The position numbers and the translations under genes are program-made. Of a stretch of DNA of 64,000 nt, positions 25,147-34,138 are shown in pieces; position 1 is the stretch's first letter, and each line of letters begins with the position of its first letter. The stretch is taken from the NCBI RefSeq assembly GCF_045062745.1, contig NZ_JBJGED010000017.1:99070-163069 (forward strand), given 5' to 3'. The notes under the pieces were generated by a model. That model was not told the origin of the DNA. It saw only the letters and a list, made by a program, of their open reading frames with translations, and made no database searches. Source of the stretch: Paenibacillus_AA sp045062745. GTDB taxonomy: Bacteria; Bacillota; Bacilli; Paenibacillales; NBRC-103111.

Positions 25147-27384
25147 GTGCTGCTCGTGAGCATCGTCCCGGTCCTGCTGCTCGGCATGTTCTCGTCTTTA
25201 TTCGCCTCGCGCAGCGTGCAGAAGGAAGTCGATCACAACCACCAGATCATTCTGGGTCAGATCCAATACCAAATCGACGGCTTCTTGCAAAGCCTGGAGA
25301 AAAGCTCTCTGCAGCTCGCTTCGAATATCGTGCTCGAGGAAGCCGTGAAGACGTCTCCGCAGCAAAATTTGTCCCAGATCTTCGCGGGGATCGATACGAT
25401 TCAGCGGCAGCGGAGCCTGTCGGACATTCCTTACGACATTTCGCTTATTTTCAATCAAACCCATAAAGTTTATTCCACCCGCTATGGGTACCTCAATGAG
25501 ACGGATTTCACCTATTACGACCTGGTGAAGCGCAACAGCACGAAGTACAATTCCGCCGTCGTCATCCCGCCGGGCAGCAATCCGGGCCAGAACGAGCTGC
25601 TCCTCCTGCGGCCGGTGCCGGCCTTCTCGGCGGACATGGCGGACGGCACGCTCGTCCTGCACGTCGCCACGGACAAGCTGACCGGCCTGTTCGACCGCGT
25701 CCAGCTCGGGGGCAACCGCAAGCTGCTCGTCATCGACGAGACGGGACGCATCGTCATGAGCTCGAGCCGCGAAGAGATGGGCGCCCGGCTGACGCAGTCG
25801 TCCGAGCTGTACCGGTACTGGTCGCAGCCCGATCTCGAGTCGATGGACCATCTGACCCTGAACGGCGTCGAATATAGCCCTTCCGTGCAGAAGTCCTCGT
25901 TTAACAATTGGACGTATATTGCGATGACCCCGTTGGCAGACTTGACCCGTCAGGCAAGTTCAATCCAGCTCTTGACATGGATCGTAGTCGGCTTGCTCGT
26001 CGTGCTGTGGGTGCTGGTGTCCCTTGTGGGGTCGAACCGGCTCTATTTTCCGATCCAGCGTCTGCTATACAAGTTCACGAGCGAGGCCAAGACGTCGAAC
26101 GGCCAGCAGGACGGCCTGCAAGCGCTTGATTCGTTCATCCAGCAGATGGTCAAGACCAACGAGAAGCTCAAGTCCGAGCTGAGCGAGCAGCTGCCGTACC
26201 TGAAGGAGACGGTATTCCAGCAGCTGCTGCGGGGGGAGATGTCGGAGCAGGAGATTCGGCGCAAGACCGAGCATTACGGGTTCCCTCTGCAGGGGAGCTG
26301 GTTCTATGTCTGCCTGGTCGACCTCGACCGGTACGTGGCGTTCCAGCAAGACTACCGGGAGCGAGACCGGGCCCTCATGATGTATGCGCTTCGTAAAATG
26401 ATCGAGGAGCTTGGCGAGGAAGCGTTCTCCTGCATCACGCTTACGCCGATGCCGGGCCAAGTCGCCGTCATCATCGGCGTCGACAAGCCGGGCGACGGCA
26501 CGGACGAGCAAATGCGCGATCTTGCGGAGCAGATCCGTGCCAAGGCAAATGAACTGTTCCATCTGACCGTCACCGTGTCGATCAGCGAGGCGTACAAGGA
26601 ATATCACGCGATCAGCGACGCCTACCAGGAAGCGACGGAGCTGCTCGGCTACCGGCTCCTCCTCGGGCACAACGTCGTGATCTCCAAGCGGGCGATCGGA
26701 CCGTCGGTCCGGCAGTCCGGCCAATCGCTCGTCACCCGGCAGAAGCAGGTCGTGAAGAGTCTCGCAAAAGGAAACCTGGAGGAAGCGAAGGAGCATCTCG
26801 CGCAGACGATCCAATACGTCCCGCAGTACGTGCACAATTCCGAGACGGTGCTCGGCCTGTTCGCCTACATGCTGGGCGAGATCGAGCTGCTGCTGCAGGA
26901 ATGGAGCCCCCATGGCGATCCCTACCATCAGCTGGACCTGTACAAGGAGCTGTACGCGATGACCTCGCTAACGGAGGTGAAGCGCTGGTTCGAGGAGTCC
27001 GTCTTCCCGATGGTGATCCAGGCGCTGCAGGAGGCGAGCATGCCGAAGCAGACGAAGATTGTGCAGCAGGCGCTGGCGTACATCGAGGACCACATCGAGA
27101 CGGACTTGTCCCTGCAGCAGGTGGCGGACGCGGTCCGGGTATCCCCGACGCAGCTCAGCCGCTTCTTCAAGGACGAGACGAACTGGGCGTTCGGCGACTA
27201 CCTCATTCACGTGCGGATGGAGCGGGCGAAGAGCTGGCTGACGCAGACCGACATGCCGATCAAGGAAATCGCGGAGCGGCTGCGGTACACTTCCGTGACG
27301 AATTTCAACCGGATTTTCAAGCAAGTCACGAACGTGCCGCCTGGCCAGTATCGCAAAAATATCCGCGAGGAACTTCACTCCTAA
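25147..27384 (+). CDS. Membrane-anchored AraC-family sensor-regulator (cluster 3), start uncertain
   Basis: A 745-residue frame from a GTG: first membrane helix at the very N-terminus, Cache-like extracellular region, second helix near residues 274-296, and C-terminal AraC domain (about 638-745; VADAVRVSPTQLSRFF and IAERLRYTSVTNFNRIF). In the same frame upstream of the GTG, codons for WLIQTIQAWKQPSYKRKLFWF look like the genuine cytoplasmic N-terminus of this family, but no ATG, GTG or TTG opens that stretch. The only well-placed ATG (25083, after AAGGGGG) is out of frame by one base. Either an ATT start is used or there is a one-base indel. It heads cluster 3 and is followed by a terminator. 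Confidence 0.85.
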   Translation: MLLVSIVPVLLLGMFSSLFASRSVQKEVDHNHQIILGQIQYQIDGFLQSLEKSSLQLASNIVLEEAVKTSPQQNLSQIFAGIDTIQRQRSLSDIPYDISLIFNQTHKVYSTRYGYLNETDFTYYDLVKRNSTKYNSAVVIPPGSNPGQNELLLLRPVPAFSADMADGTLVLHVATDKLTGLFDRVQLGGNRKLLVIDETGRIVMSSSREEMGARLTQSSELYRYWSQPDLESMDHLTLNGVEYSPSVQKSSFNNWTYIAMTPLADLTRQASSIQLLTWIVVGLLVVLWVLVSLVGSNRLYFPIQRLLYKFTSEAKTSNGQQDGLQALDSFIQQMVKTNEKLKSELSEQLPYLKETVFQQLLRGEMSEQEIRRKTEHYGFPLQGSWFYVCLVDLDRYVAFQQDYRERDRALMMYALRKMIEELGEEAFSCITLTPMPGQVAVIIGVDKPGDGTDEQMRDLAEQIRAKANELFHLTVTVSISEAYKEYHAISDAYQEATELLGYRLLLGHNVVISKRAIGPSVRQSGQSLVTRQKQVVKSLAKGNLEEAKEHLAQTIQYVPQYVHNSETVLGLFAYMLGEIELLLQEWSPHGDPYHQLDLYKELYAMTSLTEVKRWFEESVFPMVIQALQEASMPKQTKIVQQALAYIEDHIETDLSLQQVADAVRVSPTQLSRFFKDETNWAFGDYLIHVRMERAKSWLTQTDMPIKEIAERLRYTSVTNFNRIFKQVTNVPPGQYRKNIREELHS

Positions 27385-27411
27385 GCGGTCCCCGAAACGC
27401 CTCAAACCCGC

Positions 27412-27449
27412 GCAGCTCCCGGTATTCCGGGGGCTGCTTATCTTTTTAT
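27412..27449 (+). terminator. Terminator after cluster 3 regulator
   Basis: GCAGCTCCCGG and CCGGGGGCTGC form an 11-bp stem with one G-T pair and a TATT loop, followed by TTATCTTTTTA. It separates the regulator from the permease operon, which must have its own promoter between about 27450 and 27580. Confidence 0.8.
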
Positions 27450-27585
27450 GCGCATCCTTATCTTCTCCGGAACCTGCCGTGCGCAACAGATAATTGCTCT
27501 GCATTCCTTGTTATGGAACAATTCTTCGTATCAGCCACTCGATGTGAAGAATATCTCCAAAAATAGGAATGCGGGGTTTATTGCC

Positions 27586-28512
27586 ATGGAACTAACCAGA
27601 AAAAGAAAAAATACGTTCGGCCGGCGCGTCTGGCGGGATCGCTACCTCCTGCTCATCGCTCTGCCGGGCATCCTTTATTTCCTCGTCTACAAGTACGCGC
27701 CGATGTTCGGCCTTGTCCTCGCGTTCAACGACTACAACCCGTTCAAGGGCATGTACAGCAGTCCCTGGGTGGGCTTGCGGAACTTCTACGATATTTTCAA
27801 GGATACGGAATCGCTGAAGGTGCTATGGAATACGATCAACATCTCGATCCTGCAGATCGTCTTCGCCTTCCCCGCTCCGATCTTGCTCGCGCTTATGCTG
27901 AACGAAGTGCGCAGCTCGTTCTACAAGCGGGTCGTCCAGTCGCTCGTCTACCTGCCCCACTTCCTGTCTTGGGTCGTCGTCGTCGGGATCAGCGTCATTT
28001 TCCTGAGGGGCGAAGGGCTGCTCAATCATTTCCTCAAGGACGCGTTTGGCTGGGGGCCGATTCCGTGGCTGACCGATCCGGCATTCTTCAAGCCGCTCGT
28101 CGTCGCCCAAGTCATCTGGAAGGAGATCGGCTGGGGCACGATCATCTTCCTGGCGGCATTGGCCGGGGTCAACCCGCAGCTGTACGAAGCCGCGATCGTC
28201 GACGGCGCGAGCCGCTGGCGTCAAATCTGGCATATCACGCTGCCGGCGATCCGCAGCACGATCGTCATCCTGCTCATTCTGCGGCTCGGCAATGTCATGG
28301 ACGTCGGCTTCGAGCAGATCTTCCTGATGCTCAATCCGTTCAACCGCGATGTGGGTGAGATACTCGACACATACGTGTACCAGCGAGGGATCGTGCAGTC
28401 GGACTATAGCTTCGCTACGGCGGTCGGATTGTTCAAAGGGCTCGTCGGGCTCATCCTCGTGCTGGGCGCGAACTTCTTGGCCAAACGGTTCGGCGAGGAG
28501 GGCATCTACTAA
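27586..28512 (+). CDS. ABC transporter permease, LplB/MalF-type (cluster 3)
   Basis: 308 residues from the ATG MELTRKRKN; the open frame extends upstream but the extra 46 codons have no family likeness. EAA loop EAAIVDGASRWRQIWHI near residue 201. The ribosome binding site is weak (GCGGGG nine bases upstream). The stop and the next gene's ATG overlap by one base (TAATG), so the two permeases are translationally coupled. CUT1 sugar importer, no ATPase gene nearby. Confidence 0.91.
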   Translation: MELTRKRKNTFGRRVWRDRYLLLIALPGILYFLVYKYAPMFGLVLAFNDYNPFKGMYSSPWVGLRNFYDIFKDTESLKVLWNTINISILQIVFAFPAPILLALMLNEVRSSFYKRVVQSLVYLPHFLSWVVVVGISVIFLRGEGLLNHFLKDAFGWGPIPWLTDPAFFKPLVVAQVIWKEIGWGTIIFLAALAGVNPQLYEAAIVDGASRWRQIWHITLPAIRSTIVILLILRLGNVMDVGFEQIFLMLNPFNRDVGEILDTYVYQRGIVQSDYSFATAVGLFKGLVGLILVLGANFLAKRFGEEGIY

Positions 28513-29378
28513 TGAATACGAAAAAAGTCCATTTTTCCTTATTCCCGGTCATTAACTATATCCTGTTGTTCCTGGTCGCCGTCGTCATGATCTTTCCGTT
28601 CCTGTACGTCATCAGCGTCTCGTTCTCGACGTACACGGATTTCCTGCAGAGCCGCTTCCTGTTCTTCCCTAAGAAATGGGTAACGGACGCATATGAGTTC
28701 ATTTTCGGGTCAGCCTCTTTCCTGCGCTCCATCGGGGTGACGGTGAAGATTACGGCGATCGGCACGTTCGTCAACCTGCTGTTCACGGCGACGCTGGCCT
28801 ATACCTTGTCTCGCCCGGTCGTCGGCCAGCGCGCCATGATGCTGCTCGTGATGATCACGCTGCTGTTCACGGCCGGGATGATCCCGACGTATCTCGTCGT
28901 GAAGGAGACCGGATTGCTCGGCACCTTCTGGTCGCTCATCCTTCCGGTGGCGATCAGCCCATACAACCTGATCGTCATGAGACAATTTTTCAAGGGAATT
29001 CCGCAAGAGCTGCACGAAGCCGCCACGATCGACGGCGCGAACGACATCCAGACGTTCCTGCGCATCATCCTGCCGCTCTCCAAGCCGTCGCTCGCCGCGT
29101 TCGGCCTGTTCTACGCCGTCGCGCATTGGAACAACTACTTCACCGGGGTGCTGTACTTGAACGACCCGGCGGATTGGCCGGTTCAGGTGGTGCTGCGCCA
29201 GATGGTCGTCATCAACGAGCCGAATACCGCTCTCGGCCAGCTGACCGAGCACGCGCCGCCAGCGGAGACGGTGCAGATGGCCGCGATTATGGTCGCCACC
29301 CTGCCGATCTTGATCGTCTATCCGTTTCTGCAAAAGCATTTTGCGAAAGGGGTGATGCTCGGCTCGGTGAAGGGGTAA
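28512..29378 (+). CDS. Carbohydrate ABC transporter permease, MalG/YtcP-type (cluster 3)
   Basis: 288 residues, six predicted membrane helices, EAA loop EAATIDGANDIQTFLRI near residue 167, C-terminal FAKGVMLGSVKG as in its paralogues. Begins in the TAATG overlap with the preceding permease gene. The binding-protein gene follows after about 100 bases in which I see no terminator, so the three genes probably form one transcript. Confidence 0.93.
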   Translation: MNTKKVHFSLFPVINYILLFLVAVVMIFPFLYVISVSFSTYTDFLQSRFLFFPKKWVTDAYEFIFGSASFLRSIGVTVKITAIGTFVNLLFTATLAYTLSRPVVGQRAMMLLVMITLLFTAGMIPTYLVVKETGLLGTFWSLILPVAISPYNLIVMRQFFKGIPQELHEAATIDGANDIQTFLRIILPLSKPSLAAFGLFYAVAHWNNYFTGVLYLNDPADWPVQVVLRQMVVINEPNTALGQLTEHAPPAETVQMAAIMVATLPILIVYPFLQKHFAKGVMLGSVKG

Positions 29379-29476
29379 GAAGGAACCCCACTCCCTTATG
29401 TGAAACCAAAAGGAAATCTCTGGGTCATGCAAGTCCGCTTGGAACGTGTTAAGTTAAAATTGGAGGGGATTCGTCA

Positions 29477-31078
29477 ATGCGTCTAAAGAAACTAGCCACA
29501 TCATCCGCCCTGGTCCTGCTCTCGGCCAGCGTACTCGCCGCCTGTTCGTCCAACTCGGGTTCGTCGACATCCAGCCCGAGCCCATCGGGCGGGCAGTCAA
29601 GCGCCAAGCCGGATGACAAGTCCAAGAAATTCACGGTGACGTCGATCGACTATCGCTATGCAGGCAATGTACCTCCGGCAAACGGCAAAGGCATCGAGCT
29701 CATTAACGAGAAGTTCAACATCGACTTCAAGCCGCAGGTCGTCGTAGTAAGCGATTACTTGCAGAAACTAAGCGCGGTGGTCGCTTCCGGCGAGCTGCCG
29801 GACATCATCACGCTGGAGAACCACCAAGACGCGAACTATGCGAAGTGGGCGAAGCAAGGCGCTTTCCTGCCGGTCGACGAGTTCATGAGCCAATATGATA
29901 CATTCAAGCTGATCCCGGACAACATCAAGAAGTCGGTTATGGTGGACGGCAAAATGTACGGCATTCCGCGCTACTTCCCTATGAACTACTCGCTTACGCC
30001 AATGATCCGCAAGGATTGGCTCGACAACCTGGGGCTGAAAATGCCGACCAGCTACGAGGAGCTGAAGCAAGTCGCACTCGCGTTCACGAATAACGATCCG
30101 GACAAGAACGGCAAAAAAGACACCTATGGTCTCGCGATGTCCTCGAACATCAACCCGCCTTACTCGATGGGCGCGTATTGGGACTTCCTGGCGTGGTATC
30201 ACAAGGATGCGGACGGCAACGTAGTGCCGGGCATCATCACGGAGACGCGCAAGGAGCTGCTCATGTGGCTGGCCGATCTGTATAAGCAAGGCGCGGCTAC
30301 GCCGGACTTCGCCGTCCTGAACTGGGGCCAGACGAACAACGAATATTATGGCGGCAAGGCCGGGATCTTCATCGGTACGCCGAAGGGCATGAGCGAAACG
30401 TCCTCCCAAGGGCTGTCCGATATCGCGCCGAAGGCCGAGATGGTGCCGATTCCGCCGTTCAAAGCGCCGGACGGTTCGCAAGGCTATACTTCGGGAGCCG
30501 GGTTCTCCGGAATCACGCTGTTGAACGCCAAGCTCGCCAAGGAGCCGGAGAAGCTGAAGCGCATCCTGGAATTCCTCGACTATGGACGCAAGTTCTACCC
30601 ATACGACCAACGTAATTCGAGCAACGCCGACTTTGATTGGATGAACGGCAAATCCGGATCCGGCTACACGGTCGACAACGGCCAGCTGAAGCTGGAGAGC
30701 GGCGAGAAGGGCCTGAAGCCGGCCGATTACTACCCGGACAGCAGCGGCTGGGCGCCGAGCGACATCGCCAACGAGTTCTCCAAGAACTACAAGGTGCCTC
30801 TGCTCAAAAATGCGGCCGCACAGTTCGAGAAGATGCATGCCGAGACGAAGCACTACTACAACCCGGTTAACTCTGTCTTCTCGGAAACCCGCCTGTCCAA
30901 GGAAGCGGATCTGTGGAAGTATATGTACGAAGAGCAAACGAAGATGATCTACGGCCAGCGTCCGTTCTCCGATTGGGATAAGCTGGTGAAGGAATGGAAG
31001 GACAAAGGCGGCGCGCAAATGATCAAGGAAGTAAACGACGCGCTGAAAGCCGCTAATATTAAAGGCGAGTGGAAGTAA
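29477..31078 (+). CDS. Extracellular solute-binding lipoprotein (LplA-like), cluster 3
   Basis: 533 residues; lipobox LAAC with lipidated Cys23, followed by a Ser/Gly/Pro-rich tether. The loop DPDKNGKKDTYGL is the counterpart of the DPNGN loops in clusters 1 and 2. GGAGGGG lies eight bases before the ATG. Unlike clusters 1 and 2, no catabolic enzyme gene accompanies this set, so its sugar must be processed by enzymes encoded elsewhere. A long terminator hairpin closes the operon. Confidence 0.92.
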   Translation: MRLKKLATSSALVLLSASVLAACSSNSGSSTSSPSPSGGQSSAKPDDKSKKFTVTSIDYRYAGNVPPANGKGIELINEKFNIDFKPQVVVVSDYLQKLSAVVASGELPDIITLENHQDANYAKWAKQGAFLPVDEFMSQYDTFKLIPDNIKKSVMVDGKMYGIPRYFPMNYSLTPMIRKDWLDNLGLKMPTSYEELKQVALAFTNNDPDKNGKKDTYGLAMSSNINPPYSMGAYWDFLAWYHKDADGNVVPGIITETRKELLMWLADLYKQGAATPDFAVLNWGQTNNEYYGGKAGIFIGTPKGMSETSSQGLSDIAPKAEMVPIPPFKAPDGSQGYTSGAGFSGITLLNAKLAKEPEKLKRILEFLDYGRKFYPYDQRNSSNADFDWMNGKSGSGYTVDNGQLKLESGEKGLKPADYYPDSSGWAPSDIANEFSKNYKVPLLKNAAAQFEKMHAETKHYYNPVNSVFSETRLSKEADLWKYMYEEQTKMIYGQRPFSDWDKLVKEWKDKGGAQMIKEVNDALKAANIKGEWK

Positions 31079-31096
31079 GACGGGTATGAGCTAAAC

Positions 31097-31147
31097 AAGG
31101 CACCCCCACTGGCGGAAGGAACGCTCCTTCTGCCGACGGGGGTGCTT
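31097..31147 (+). terminator. Terminator of importer cluster 3
   Basis: A long hairpin: AAGGCACCCCC pairs with GGGGGTGCTTT, and the interior GGCGGAAGGA/TCCTTCTGCC continues the stem. It sits 18 bases after the binding-protein stop and is followed by CATCTATC, so the Ts are within the stem end. Confidence 0.8.
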
Positions 31148-31177
31148 TCATCTATCATCCGCTTTGTTGCTTCCAGA

Positions 31178-31546
31178 TTAGCCCGGGAAATTCGCCAGCT
31201 CCGAGCTATGGATAATCGCCACTACGATCGCGAGAATCGTCAGCAGCACCGCCGGGAACGTTTGCTTGAACGTATCCTTCACCCGCAGGTGGACGATGAC
31301 GCCGACCAGCATTGTGAAGCCGATCCACAGTCCGCCCCAAGCGCCCCAGCTAGGCACCCAGATCCCGACGATCAGCGCGATCGCGCCGACCAGCTCTACG
31401 AGCCCTGTCACGCTCCGGAACCACTGCGGCAACCCCCAATGATTGAAATTATCGACGTGCATCTTCTGCCCCGCGAGCTTCGTCAGGCCCCCCATCAAGA
31501 ACATGAGCCCCAGCAAGGCTTCCAGTACGATTGCCACCACATTCAT
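31178..31546 (-). CDS. DoxX-family membrane protein
   Basis: 122 residues with four predicted membrane helices and the family's early GLMFLMGGLTKLAGQ and GLVELVGAIALIVGIW segments. The ATG has AAGGGAG ten bases upstream; an upstream in-frame ATG has no such signal. DoxX/DoxD-like proteins (for example B. subtilis CatD and YfiD, encoded with thiol- or quinone-stress dioxygenases) are linked to electrophile and redox stress. It lies 130 bases downstream of an Rrf2 regulator gene on the same strand, behind its own promoter, so it may be that regulator's target. Confidence 0.85.
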   Translation of the reverse strand: MNVVAIVLEALLGLMFLMGGLTKLAGQKMHVDNFNHWGLPQWFRSVTGLVELVGAIALIVGIWVPSWGAWGGLWIGFTMLVGVIVHLRVKDTFKQTFPAVLLTILAIVVAIIHSSELANFPG

Positions 31547-31642
31547 CGTATTGCATCTCCCTTCTTGTATCTGAGCTTCGTTCAAGCACAGTTAAAGGCA
31601 AAAATAAAGCGCAGCACTTTTAACTGCAACTAGTATAGTCAC

Positions 31643-31671
31643 ATTATAGGCGGCTGCGTTTCTTTTAGCAA
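31643..31671 (-). promoter_or_regulatory. Sigma-A-type promoter for the DoxX gene
   Basis: On the minus strand: TTGCTA (31666-31671), a 17-base spacer, then a perfect TATAAT (31643-31648). The -35 box lies five bases after the Rrf2 stop codon. The AT-rich stretch downstream of the -10 (ACTATACTAGTTGCAGTT) is where a repressor could bind. The leader is about 90 bases long. Confidence 0.7.
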
Positions 31672-31676
31672 TACTT

Positions 31677-32159
31677 TTATTTATCGATGGAACGCGCAGA
31701 TTCGGTACAAGGGGCAAAGTAATCGATGCGAGCCATGATATCGGCGATCGTGTATTGACGCAGGTGTTCGATCGATTTCATCTCCGCTTCTCCCATTACC
31801 GTCTCCAGCATGCGATCGAGTTGCTCTCCCGCTTTGCCCGCCTCATCCGCGGTACACGGTGAGCCGGCCTCCTCTTCGGTGCATTCCGATTTCACGGCCA
31901 AGTATACGTCTGCCAACGTGATGAGCTCGCTCGCCCGTCCCAGCGTGTAGCCTCCGTCTCGCCCTTCCCGCGCTTCGACAAGACCGGCCTGAGCTAACGT
32001 CTGCAGCACCCTTCTGAGGAAGGTGGCATGCGAGTTCACTTGGGAAGCGATCATCGCGCTTGACAGCACTCCCCCGCTCTGGGTCAGCCAGACGAGCGCA
32101 TGCACGGCTATGCTGAAGCGGGGAGGTCCGATCGGTGCGCTTCGATTCGTGTTCGCCAT
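31677..32159 (-). CDS. Rrf2-family transcriptional regulator
   Basis: 160 residues with an N-terminal winged helix-turn-helix typical of Rrf2 (FSIAVHALVWLTQSGG, VNSHATFLRRVLQTLAQAGLVEAREGRDGGYTL split over residues 15-72). Three cysteines follow (in KSECTEEE, GSPCTADE and FAPCTES). Rrf2 proteins with three Cys, such as IscR and NsrR, can hold an iron-sulfur cluster, but the spacing here is wide and not the classical C-x5-C-x5-C, so thiol-based sensing as in YwnA/CymR-like members is equally possible. AGGGGGA precedes the ATG. Likely target is the DoxX gene just downstream. Confidence 0.85.
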   Translation of the reverse strand: MANTNRSAPIGPPRFSIAVHALVWLTQSGGVLSSAMIASQVNSHATFLRRVLQTLAQAGLVEAREGRDGGYTLGRASELITLADVYLAVKSECTEEEAGSPCTADEAGKAGEQLDRMLETVMGEAEMKSIEHLRQYTIADIMARIDYFAPCTESARSIDK

Positions 32160-32342
32160 GGATGTTCCCCCTTCCGCCGGATCCGCGAACGATTGTTAAG
32201 GCCATTATAAGTCTTTTTGGAGGCCGGAACAATGTCGTAGAGTTTATCTCCATATTCCCGTACAAAATCGGAACAAAACTCCACATTTATGCTATAATGA
32301 GGGCATACCCGATGACATGGAGCGTACAAAAGGAGAATTACG

Positions 32343-33416
32343 ATGGACCGTATCGCACGATTGATCTCGCAGCTCGCGGCCGAGATGAAGCCTTTGCTTC
32401 GACACGACCCGGCAGCAGGCACATGGACGATTCACGACGAGGAGCTGGGAGAGGAAGCGAGCTGCTGTACGACGATCGCGGCCGCGGCGTTGTTCGCGCT
32501 GGACGCCCGGCTCGGCGAGAGGCCCGATCAGCTCGAGATCGCCTCGGGACTCGCGGAAGACGTCCGGCGGCGGCAGCTGCCCTCCGGCGCCTTCTCCCAG
32601 CCCTTCTATGTCCGGAAAGGCGAAGCCAATACCATAGATATCGCCGAGATCGGCGCCTCGGCCAACAGCCTGTATCTGGTCCACCAAGCGACCGGGTCGC
32701 AGGCGGCGAAGATCAGCTTGGTCGCTTCGGCCGATTACCTGCTGACGCAAGTGGCCGCCGAGAATCCGGCCGCCATCTACAAAAATCCGAATGCGAAGAA
32801 TCACGACGTGCTGAACGGCGACATGTATGCCGCCCACACGTTCGGCCGCGCCTACGAGCTGACCGGCAACCGGGTTTATCTCGACAAGGCTTCGGAGATT
32901 GTCGCGCACCTGATCCGCCGGTTCGGCGTGCATTCCGACGGCTGGTGGCCATACACCGAGAACTGGGACGGCTCCGTCGGCATGGGGAACAGCGTCTCGT
33001 ACCAAGCGACGATCGTCACGTTCGCCCATCCCTTGAAGCCGCTGCTCCCGCCTGCGCTGCGCAAGAAGTGGGAGCCCGTATCGCTGGCTGCGACCGAGCG
33101 GATCCTTACGGCGCTGGCCGACGGGCCGAATGACGACAACGAAGCACCCTGGTGGTGCCGCGACTGGGACAACGTGCCCGAGATCCTGCTCGCGCTCTCG
33201 CACTACCCGGCGCTTCCCGACGCGAGTCGTTATGTAGCCGAGCGGCTCGACGCGATCGAGGCGGGTCTCGGTGCCAAGGGGCTCCAATTGTTCGAGCCGA
33301 AGGTGCGTCATCACGAGCCCGACCGCACGCCGGTCACGACTACATTCCGCAAAGCCGCGACCATGGCTGCCGTCTTCGGGCACTTGGCCGCGCCATCCTT
33401 AGTTCAGGCAGAATAG
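32343..33416 (+). CDS. Cytoplasmic alpha/alpha-toroid-like protein encoded with nanE
   Basis: 357 residues, no signal peptide or membrane helix. Repeated helix pairs with aromatic and His/Asp motifs (NHDVLNGDMYAAHTFGRAYE around residue 155, and GWWPYTENWDG about 45 residues later) resemble six-hairpin (alpha/alpha) toroid glycosidases or N-acylglucosamine epimerases, but I cannot place it in a named family. The stop is 14 bases before nanE, which begins with its own AGGAGA, so the two form an operon. Context suggests action on an amino-sugar glycoside or sugar isomer that yields ManNAc(-6P). That role is inference. Confidence 0.7.
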   Translation: MDRIARLISQLAAEMKPLLRHDPAAGTWTIHDEELGEEASCCTTIAAAALFALDARLGERPDQLEIASGLAEDVRRRQLPSGAFSQPFYVRKGEANTIDIAEIGASANSLYLVHQATGSQAAKISLVASADYLLTQVAAENPAAIYKNPNAKNHDVLNGDMYAAHTFGRAYELTGNRVYLDKASEIVAHLIRRFGVHSDGWWPYTENWDGSVGMGNSVSYQATIVTFAHPLKPLLPPALRKKWEPVSLAATERILTALADGPNDDNEAPWWCRDWDNVPEILLALSHYPALPDASRYVAERLDAIEAGLGAKGLQLFEPKVRHHEPDRTPVTTTFRKAATMAAVFGHLAAPSLVQAE

Positions 33417-33430
33417 GAGAGAACAAGTCC

Positions 33431-34120
33431 ATGAACCGCATCTTTGCCCAACGAGGCCTTATCGTATCCTGCCAGGCTCTGCCCGGCGAACCTTTATACA
33501 TGCCGGGCCTGATGGCGCTCATGGCCCGCGCCGCCGCGGCGGGCGGAGCCATCGGCATCCGCGCCAACGGGCCGTCCGACATTCGCGACATCAAACAGGC
33601 GGTCGAGCTGCCGGTCATCGGCCTGCTCAAGCGGGACATCCCGGGCTCGGCGATCTACATTACGCCCGAGCTTGCGGACGTGCAAGCGATCATCGAAGCC
33701 GGCGCCGACATCGTCGCGCTCGACATGACCGACCGCGAGGACCGCGCCGAGCGCGTGAAGCCGCTGGTCGACTACTGCCACGTGGCCGGGGTGCAAGTGA
33801 TGGCGGACATCTCCACATTGGAGGAAGGGCTGCTCGCCGAGCGTCTCGGCGCCGACCTGATCTCCACGACGATGTCCGGTTATACGCCCTACAGCCCGCA
33901 GCAGGAGGGCCCGGACTTGGAGCTTGTCCGCCGGTTGAGCGCGCAAGCGAGTAAGCCGGTCGTAGCCGAGGGGCGTATCTGGAGCCCGGCGGAGGCCGTT
34001 CATGCGCTGGAGGCCGGCGCGACGTACGTCGTCGTCGGCGGGGCGATCACACGCCCGCAGCAGATCACCGAGAAGTATACCGCCCAGCTGGAGCGGTGGT
34101 TGAAGGAATCGGTGCAATAG
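33431..34120 (+). CDS. nanE: N-acetylmannosamine-6-phosphate 2-epimerase
   Basis: 229 residues forming a TIM barrel. It converts ManNAc-6-P to GlcNAc-6-P in sialic acid and ManNAc catabolism. Family motifs are GIRANG (residues 42-47), the catalytic lysine in LLKRD (Lys67), DIVALDMTDR, and the phosphate-binding AEGRIWSPAEA and VVGGAITRPQQIT segments. The ATG at 33431 has AGGAGA upstream; a much longer open frame starting at 33152 overlaps the previous gene and is spurious. No sialate lyase (NanA) gene is in the window. The ROK kinase 1.4 kb away could supply the phosphorylated substrate. Confidence 0.95.
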   Translation: MNRIFAQRGLIVSCQALPGEPLYMPGLMALMARAAAAGGAIGIRANGPSDIRDIKQAVELPVIGLLKRDIPGSAIYITPELADVQAIIEAGADIVALDMTDREDRAERVKPLVDYCHVAGVQVMADISTLEEGLLAERLGADLISTTMSGYTPYSPQQEGPDLELVRRLSAQASKPVVAEGRIWSPAEAVHALEAGATYVVVGGAITRPQQITEKYTAQLERWLKESVQ

Positions 34121-34138
34121 GTAAGTAATGGAGAAGAG

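Noticed and set aside
33152..33430. Extended N-terminus for NanE
   Set aside because: The extra 93 codons overlap the upstream gene in another frame, lack family likeness, and the internal ATG has its own AGGAGA.
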